Assembly (NCBI GenBank): GCA_947624925.1
Contig: CANQMG010000024.1
Span: 1-17,750 of the forward strand
DNA length: 17,750 nucleotides
Direction of reading: 5' to 3'
DNA from: an uncultured Clostridia bacterium
GTDB taxonomy: Bacteria; Bacillota; Clostridia; TANB77; CAG-508
Part shown: positions 12,123 through 17,750 of the stretch, one piece after another
Numbering within the stretch: the stretch's first letter is position 1
Layout of the letters: each line of letters begins with the position of its first letter
Notes under the pieces: model-generated
The model's database searches: none
Told to the model about the DNA's origin: nothing
The model's input: the letters and a program-made list of their open reading frames with translations, nothing else
Translations under genes and position numbers: made by a program

Positions 12123-14879
12123 ATGTCATTTGAACATGAAAGCGAAGCTATGCTTGAAGAAAAATTGATAAAACATCTACAAATTTTAGGATATGAGAAA
12201 GTAAGCTTGAAAAACATTGATGATGTAAAAAATAATTTTAGAAAACAAATTAATATTCATAATAGTGAAGAACTTAATGGAAAAGATTTGTCAGACAAAG
12301 AATTTGAAAGACTATATAATATGATTACTGGAAAAGGTGTGTTTGCTAGTGCAAAAATTTTAAGAGAGAAACAATGTATAGAAAGAGATGATGGAAAGAA
12401 AATATATATTGAATTATTTAATAAGAGGCAATGGTGTAAAAATACATATCAAGTTTCTAATCAGATAACAAGTATTACAGGAGAATCAGAAACAAGATAT
12501 GATGTAACATTATTTATTAATGGTATTCCTGTAACACAAATAGAATTAAAAGCAAGAGGAAAAGAATTAAAAGAAGCAGTTAATCAGATAGAGAGATATA
12601 GAAGGACATCATATAAGGAATTATATAAATTTATTCAGATTTATGTTGTAAGCAATGGAGTTAATACAAAATATTTTGCTAATACAGATAGTGAAATAAA
12701 TTTTGGATATACATTCTATTGGACAGATGAAAATAATAATAGAGTTAGCAATTTAAATGATTTTACTACTAGATTTTTGGAAAAATGCTATATGTCTAAA
12801 ATAATAGCTAGATATATGGTAATAAACGAAACGGATAAACAATTAATGGTTTTAAGACCATATCAAATATATGCTGTTGAAGCTTTAGTGCATCAAGCTT
12901 TAGAAACTAGCAATAATGGATATATTTGGCATACTACTGGATCAGGAAAAACACTAACGTCATTTAAGACAAGTCAAATATTAGCAAATGAACCAAGTAT
13001 AAAACAAGTATTTTTCTTAGTAGATAGAAAAGACTTAGATACGCAAACATATGATGAATTCAATAAATTTGAGCCAGAATGTGTTGATTTTACCAATAGT
13101 ACATATAGATTAGTTAAAAATATTGAGGATTCAACAAAACCTTTAATTATCACAACAATTCAAAAAATGGCTAATGCAATTAATAATCCTAGGTATGCAG
13201 AATTAATGGATAAATATAAAGATGAGAAAGTAGTGTTTATAATTGATGAATGTCATAGAAGTCAATTTGGAGATATGCATAAAGTAATTGAACAACATTT
13301 TAATAATGCTCAATATTTTGGGTTTACAGGAACACCGAGACTCTCAATAAATAAGAGTTTAGATGGTAGAACAACAGCAGATATTTTTGGAAAGTGCTTA
13401 CATAAATATTTATTAAAAGATGCAATTAATGATAAAAACGTTTTGGGATTCTCGGTAGATTATTATAAAACAATAGATTCAAATTTAGATAATGTTTTAT
13501 ATGATGAAGAAGTAGAAGGAATTAATACTGAAGAAGCTTATGCTGCTGATGAAAGAATTAATAACATTGTTGAAGGAATATTGGCAATGCACCCACTTAA
13601 AACAAATGATATGCAATATACTTCAATTTTTGCAACAGCTAGTATTCCTCAATTAGTAAAATATTATGACTGTTTTAAAACTAAAAATACAAACTTAAAA
13701 ATTGCAGCAATATTTACGTATGGACCAAATGAAGAATTTGAGGGCAAAGATGAATTATCATTTCAAAGCCTTGAAAGAATAATGAAGGATTATAATGATA
13801 TGTTTGATACAAACTATTCATTATCAACATTTGATGCATATTTTAAAGATGTATCTAAAAGAGTAAAAAATGCAGAGATTGATATTTTGATTGTTGTTAA
13901 TATGTTTTTAACAGGATTTGATAGTAAAACTTTAAATACCTTATATGTAGATAAAAGATTAAAACATCATGATTTAATACAAGCATTTTCAAGAACTAAT
14001 AGAGTTCATAAAACCGCAAAAACACAAGGAAATATTGTGAGTTTTAGGACAACAAAAAAAGATGTTGATGAAGCAATTAGAATATTTTCGGATACAAGTG
14101 ATCCAGATGAGGTATTATTAAAACCATATGAATATTATAAGGATAAATTTATTGAAATAGTAAAACAATTAAAAGAGATTGCTCCTACAGTTGAGTCAGT
14201 CGATAATATTAAATCAGAAGAAGAACAAAAGAAATTTGTATTAACTTTTAGAGAACTAACAAGAATACTAGTGAAATTGAAGATATTCAGGGAATTTCAA
14301 TTTACTGATGAAGAAGTAAAAATGTCTAATCAAGAATATTTAGATTATAAAAGCAAATATTTAGATATTGTTATTCCTACAGAAGGTAAAAAAGTTGTTA
14401 CAATTTTAGATGATATAGATTTTGAGTTAGAGTTAATGTATACAGATAAAATCAATGTTGATTATATTATGAATCTAATCAGAAATATTGATATGTCTAA
14501 TACTGCACAGAAAGAAAAAGATATTAAAGACATTTTAAAGAAATTAGAAAGTGTTGATAATAAAGATTTAAGATTAAAATCAGATTTAATTAGAGAATTC
14601 TTGAATACGATTATGCCTGATTTAAGCGAAAATGATTCAATAGAAGAAAATTACTATAATTTCTTAGATGAGCAGAGAAGAAAAGCAATTGAAGATGAAG
14701 CTAAAAAATATGGAATAGATATAGATTTGTTAAATGATATTGTAAGTGAATATGAATATTCTGGTGTTTTAGATACTGGAATAATAAAAGAACAAATAGA
14801 TAAACCTTTGATTGAAAAGGTAAAAATAACAAAATCAATAAAAGAATTCATAATAAATTTAATAGAAAGATTTAAATAG
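12123..14879 (+). CDS. hsdR: Type I restriction endonuclease subunit R (HsdR)
   Basis: 918 residues, normal size for HsdR. An N-terminal PD-(D/E)xK nuclease domain shows Asp127 (TRYDVTLF) and the Glu141-x-Lys143 pair in QIELKARG. Two RecA-like motor domains follow: Walker A HTTGSGKT (270-277), DECH box IIDECHRSQFGDMH (373-386), FTGTPR (401-406), and the late helicase motif LTGFDSKTLNTLYVDK followed by QAFSRTNR. The C-terminal 200 residues are helical and should dock onto HsdM/HsdS. The complex translocates DNA from an unmethylated target and cuts at a distance. A GGGGG ribosome site lies 9 bases before the ATG. hsdM follows after 11 bases, so the two are in one operon. Confidence 0.96.
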   Translation: MSFEHESEAMLEEKLIKHLQILGYEKVSLKNIDDVKNNFRKQINIHNSEELNGKDLSDKEFERLYNMITGKGVFASAKILREKQCIERDDGKKIYIELFNKRQWCKNTYQVSNQITSITGESETRYDVTLFINGIPVTQIELKARGKELKEAVNQIERYRRTSYKELYKFIQIYVVSNGVNTKYFANTDSEINFGYTFYWTDENNNRVSNLNDFTTRFLEKCYMSKIIARYMVINETDKQLMVLRPYQIYAVEALVHQALETSNNGYIWHTTGSGKTLTSFKTSQILANEPSIKQVFFLVDRKDLDTQTYDEFNKFEPECVDFTNSTYRLVKNIEDSTKPLIITTIQKMANAINNPRYAELMDKYKDEKVVFIIDECHRSQFGDMHKVIEQHFNNAQYFGFTGTPRLSINKSLDGRTTADIFGKCLHKYLLKDAINDKNVLGFSVDYYKTIDSNLDNVLYDEEVEGINTEEAYAADERINNIVEGILAMHPLKTNDMQYTSIFATASIPQLVKYYDCFKTKNTNLKIAAIFTYGPNEEFEGKDELSFQSLERIMKDYNDMFDTNYSLSTFDAYFKDVSKRVKNAEIDILIVVNMFLTGFDSKTLNTLYVDKRLKHHDLIQAFSRTNRVHKTAKTQGNIVSFRTTKKDVDEAIRIFSDTSDPDEVLLKPYEYYKDKFIEIVKQLKEIAPTVESVDNIKSEEEQKKFVLTFRELTRILVKLKIFREFQFTDEEVKMSNQEYLDYKSKYLDIVIPTEGKKVVTILDDIDFELELMYTDKINVDYIMNLIRNIDMSNTAQKEKDIKDILKKLESVDNKDLRLKSDLIREFLNTIMPDLSENDSIEENYYNFLDEQRRKAIEDEAKKYGIDIDLLNDIVSEYEYSGVLDTGIIKEQIDKPLIEKVKITKSIKEFIINLIERFK

Positions 14880-14890
14880 AGGGAGTAAAA

Positions 14891-16465
14891 ATGGGAATAG
14901 CTGAAACACAAAGTAAACAACAAGCCGAATTACACTCTAAATTATGGAGTATGGCTAATGATTTAAGAGGTTCAATGGATGCCTCTGAATTTAAAAATTA
15001 CATATTAGGATTAATTTTTTATAGATTTTTATCAGAAAAGCTAGTTAAATATGTAAATACAAAATTATTAAATCAAGATAAGATATCTTATGAAGAAGCT
15101 TGGAAAAATGAAGATTATAAAAAAGCTATCATAGAAGATTTAATCAAAGATAGTGATTGTGGTTATGTTATAGAGCCAGAATATTTATTTTCAAATTTAA
15201 TAAAGTTAATTGAAACTGGAAATTTTGATATTTCGATTTTAAATAAAGCTATTGGGAAATTACAAGATTCAACTTTTGGGAATGCGAGTCAACATGACTT
15301 TGAAAATTTATTTGAAGATATGGACTTAAATTCTTCAAAACTTGGTAGAGGAGAGGCTGAAAAAAGTAAATTAATTGGAACTATAATGCAAAAAATTAAC
15401 GATATAGATTTTGATTTTGAAGATACTGAAATAGATGTGTTAGGTGATGCCTACGAATACTTAATAGGACAATTTGCAGCTAGTGCAGGAAAAAAAGCAG
15501 GAGAATATTATACACCCCAACAAGTATCAAATATTCTTGCACAAATAGTAACAATGGATAATAAAGATATAAAGAATGTTTATGACCCAACTTGTGGATC
15601 TGGCTCACTTTTACTTCGTGTTGCTAAACAAAAAGATGTTAAAGTTAGTAGCTTTTATGGACAAGAAAAAGTTGGTACAACATATAACTTAGCAAGAATG
15701 AATATGTTATTACACAATGTTCCATTTAACAGATTTGATATTTTTAATGGAGATACTCTTGAAAATCCTTGTGAAGAACATATGAAAATGAGATTTCAAG
15801 CAATAGTTGCTAATCCACCATATTCGGCTAACTGGTCTGCAGATGCTAAATTTATGGATGATGAGAGATTCAGTGCTTATGGTAAATTAGCACCAAAATC
15901 TAAAGCAGATTTTGCATTTATTCAACATATGATTTATTTGCTAGATGATAACGGAACAATGGCTGTTGTATTACCTCATGGAGTTTTATTTAGAGGTTCG
16001 AGTGAAGGAACAATTAGAAAATATTTAGTAGAGGATAAGAATTACTTAGATGCAGTTATTGGACTTCCAGCTAATATATTTTATGGGACTTCAATACCAA
16101 CTTGTATATTAGTTTTCAAAAAATGCAGAAAGTATGATAATATAGTATTTATAGATGCCTCAAAAGATTTTGAACCTGGAAAAAATCAAAATAGATTAAG
16201 GGATGAAGATATAGAGAAGATTATAAATACATATAAAGAACGCAAAGAAGTTGAAAAATATTGTCATCTTGCAAATATGGAAGAAATTAAAGAAAATGAA
16301 TGTAATTTAAATATTCCAAGATATGTTGATACATTTGAGGAAGAGGAAGAAATTGATTTAAATGCAGTTCAAGAAGAACTTGAAAGACTTGATATGGAAG
16401 ACAAAGAAGTCACAGAAGAACTTAATAAGTATCTTCGAGAATTGGGGTTGAAAGAGTTAAAATAA
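14891..16465 (+). CDS. hsdM: Type I DNA methyltransferase subunit M (HsdM)
   Basis: 524 residues, full length. An N-terminal helical HsdM domain (LWSMANDLRGSMDASEFKNYILGLIFYRFL, read as residues 18-47) precedes an N6-adenine methyltransferase domain. Motifs are GEYYTPQQVSNILA (204-217), SAM motif I DPTCGSGSLL (232-241) and the catalytic motif NPPY (308-311). The C-terminus is a Glu-rich helix. Two HsdM with one HsdS form the methylase, and HsdR joins to make the nuclease. A GAGGGAG ribosome site lies before the ATG. Unusually, hsdS does not continue in the same direction; hsdM is followed by a strong terminator. Confidence 0.96.
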   Translation: MGIAETQSKQQAELHSKLWSMANDLRGSMDASEFKNYILGLIFYRFLSEKLVKYVNTKLLNQDKISYEEAWKNEDYKKAIIEDLIKDSDCGYVIEPEYLFSNLIKLIETGNFDISILNKAIGKLQDSTFGNASQHDFENLFEDMDLNSSKLGRGEAEKSKLIGTIMQKINDIDFDFEDTEIDVLGDAYEYLIGQFAASAGKKAGEYYTPQQVSNILAQIVTMDNKDIKNVYDPTCGSGSLLLRVAKQKDVKVSSFYGQEKVGTTYNLARMNMLLHNVPFNRFDIFNGDTLENPCEEHMKMRFQAIVANPPYSANWSADAKFMDDERFSAYGKLAPKSKADFAFIQHMIYLLDDNGTMAVVLPHGVLFRGSSEGTIRKYLVEDKNYLDAVIGLPANIFYGTSIPTCILVFKKCRKYDNIVFIDASKDFEPGKNQNRLRDEDIEKIINTYKERKEVEKYCHLANMEEIKENECNLNIPRYVDTFEEEEEIDLNAVQEELERLDMEDKEVTEELNKYLRELGLKELK

Positions 16466-16473
16466 GAAAAAAT

Positions 16474-16509
16474 AAAAATAGGATTACTCGTGGGAGTTAT
16501 CCTATTTTT
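16474..16509. terminator. Bidirectional terminator between hsdM and hsdS
   Basis: A perfect 11-bp stem AAAAATAGGAT (16474-16484) with ATCCTATTTTT (16499-16509) has an inner ACTC/GAGT stem around a GTGG loop. The A- and T-runs at its base allow it to stop transcription from both convergent genes. Confidence 0.85.
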
Positions 16510-16513
16510 GCTG

Positions 16514-17662
16514 TTATATAAACATTTGCTGCAATAAGCCATTTTTGAAATTTTGAAAATTTAATAAATTGTTTTCATAAATTGTTATTTTATTATTATA
16601 CAGTTCAAATAAATTTGAATAGTAATCCTGAACAGAGAGTGATGGCAATTTTATTTTTATTTCTCCCATTACATTATTCATTAATTTTGGATTTCCAACA
16701 TATGAGACATGTTTTGGTGTTTCATAATTTAATAAATCAGCTGTTAATAAATTTATATATTGAATATTTTTAGTAGAATATAGTAGACCACAAACATTAG
16801 TACATCTGAATTTACCATTCCTAAAAAATACTTTACCTGCATTTGCACCATCTGTTGTCCAAGTTAAAAATTTACCATTAAAATCAAATTTATTGTCATA
16901 GCCTAAAATTCCATCATTGCTTGTTTGAGAAGAGTAAACTGGGTACTGATACTCATTTGTAGGAATATCTTTTAATGAGTTTTTTGGAATTACTTCTCCT
17001 CTTGTAATATCGAATAATTGATTTAACTTATATTCTTTCCAATTTTTAGAGTCTTTTTTTAATTGTTGTATTAACCCTTTTTTATACATCTTAAGGGCTT
17101 CTATTTTCTTTTGCTGTAGTTCAATTTTCTTGTTTAATAATTCTAGTAAAAAGGATACTTTTTGTTGTTCATCTAAACTAGGTAGAATAATGCTAATGTT
17201 TTTTATTTTATCAGCATATAAATGTACTATTGAATCTCCTTGTGCATACTTTGCAATAGTAATTCTTTTTTTATTAGATAATAAATAACTTAAATATTTT
17301 CCATCAATATATTTTTTAGGTCTTAAAACATTTAAGTCTCCTCCTAAAGCAACATTATCAAGAAGTACACATGTTGAAGTAGAAATATCTAAAGCTGTTT
17401 CTCCACTACAAGGAATAAGAACATCATTAACTCTGCTATAGAATAAATTTTCACTTTTATTATTTGTATGACTAATAATGAACTTAGTAATCTCAGAATA
17501 TTTAGTATATAATTCTCCATATAAAATACAAGGGATTTTTCCATCCACAGCAATATCACTTTTTGATAAAATATTACCTTTATAAAAATCTACAATATCT
17601 TTTAATTTGTATTCAACATATTTACTTTCAAATTCTTTAAACCTCAGTTTAGGAACTAACAT
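16514..17662 (-). CDS. hsdS: Type I specificity subunit S (HsdS)
   Basis: 382 residues with the standard two-half design. Target recognition domain 1 covers about residues 1-160 (starting LRFKEF) and the central conserved helix about 163-205 (LPSLDEQQKVSFLLELLNKK, then KKGLIQQL). Target recognition domain 2 covers about 206-340 (YKLNQLFDITRGEVIPK, then TWTTDGANAGKVFFRNG), and the distal helix about 343-382 (LPSLSVQDY, then KNGLLQQMF). The two halves recognise the two parts of a bipartite DNA target and hold two HsdM. The gene is complete but lies on the opposite strand to hsdR-hsdM, tail to tail with hsdM. It therefore needs its own promoter, which I could not identify convincingly upstream. 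Confidence 0.93.
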   Translation of the reverse strand: MLVPKLRFKEFESKYVEYKLKDIVDFYKGNILSKSDIAVDGKIPCILYGELYTKYSEITKFIISHTNNKSENLFYSRVNDVLIPCSGETALDISTSTCVLLDNVALGGDLNVLRPKKYIDGKYLSYLLSNKKRITIAKYAQGDSIVHLYADKIKNISIILPSLDEQQKVSFLLELLNKKIELQQKKIEALKMYKKGLIQQLKKDSKNWKEYKLNQLFDITRGEVIPKNSLKDIPTNEYQYPVYSSQTSNDGILGYDNKFDFNGKFLTWTTDGANAGKVFFRNGKFRCTNVCGLLYSTKNIQYINLLTADLLNYETPKHVSYVGNPKLMNNVMGEIKIKLPSLSVQDYYSNLFELYNNKITIYENNLLNFQNFKNGLLQQMFI

Positions 17663-17747
17663 TTCTTCACTTCCAATCTGTCCTTAAGTTTTAACCTTAA
17701 TATACTTAAATGACAGGCAGTGTATAATATATTTGGAGGTGAAAAAG

Positions 17748-17750
17748 ATG
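17748..17750 (+). CDS. Start codon of a gene that continues beyond the window
   Basis: The last three bases are an ATG preceded by GGAGGTG (17735-17741) and by a TATAAT at 17723-17728. A rightward gene divergent from hsdS therefore very likely begins here. Its product cannot be seen. A recombinase for an invertible hsdS locus or another defence gene would both fit the position. Confidence 0.5.

Noticed and set aside
17663..17700. Remnant of an hsdM 3' end upstream of hsdS on the minus strand
   Set aside because: The frame leading into the hsdS start (LKLKDRLEVKKC) vaguely resembles the HsdM C-terminus (LRELGLKELK), but the similarity is too short and needs a gap. It could be chance.

Overview
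The window looks like a chromosomal segment of a low-GC, endospore-forming Firmicute of the class Clostridia. The evidence is very AT-rich DNA, strong GGAGG-type ribosome sites, spore-maturation genes spmA and spmB, an AbrB regulator with a Spo0A-type box, and a GerMN-domain protein. A mobile element carrying anti-phage genes is inserted downstream of an initiator tRNA gene. The window starts inside the chromosome and ends inside the element, so the element's right end is not visible.

Chromosomal part (1 to about 4545). A leftward consensus promoter (284-312) reads into a structured stretch at the left edge. Next come spmA-spmB (leftward), abrB (rightward, with a 0A box just after its promoter), trmN6-rsmI (leftward, translationally coupled), a 52-residue small ORF, a GerMN-domain membrane protein, and the initiator tRNA-fMet gene with a consensus promoter and its own terminator.

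Element core (about 4545 to 11400). A tyrosine integrase next to the tRNA is split by a frameshift. Further along are an excisionase/AlpA-like small HTH protein, a phage replisome-organizer N-domain protein, a DnaC-like helicase loader with an altered P-loop, and then a dense array of hairpins that is a candidate replication origin. A leftward two-gene operon (a Cys4 protein plus a small membrane protein) diverges from the excisionase operon. Three promoters, those of the integrase, the Cys4 operon and the excisionase/replication operon, each carry two GTTAAC boxes 26-27 bp apart around the -10 region. This suggests one shared repressor. The order integrase, small HTH protein, rep, DnaC-type loader, origin resembles a phage satellite or a small integrative element. 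That classification is inference.

Defence cargo. Between integrase and core lies a two-gene Thoeris-type locus: a TIR-like ThsB overlapping by one base with a protein that has two membrane segments and a macro domain. After the hairpin array comes an unrecognised 207-residue protein and then a type I restriction-modification locus. In it hsdR and hsdM are co-oriented, while hsdS lies on the opposite strand and converges on hsdM across a strong terminator hairpin. The Thoeris and hsdR promoters lack the GTTAAC pair, so cargo expression appears separate from control of the element core. One further gene begins at the last three bases.
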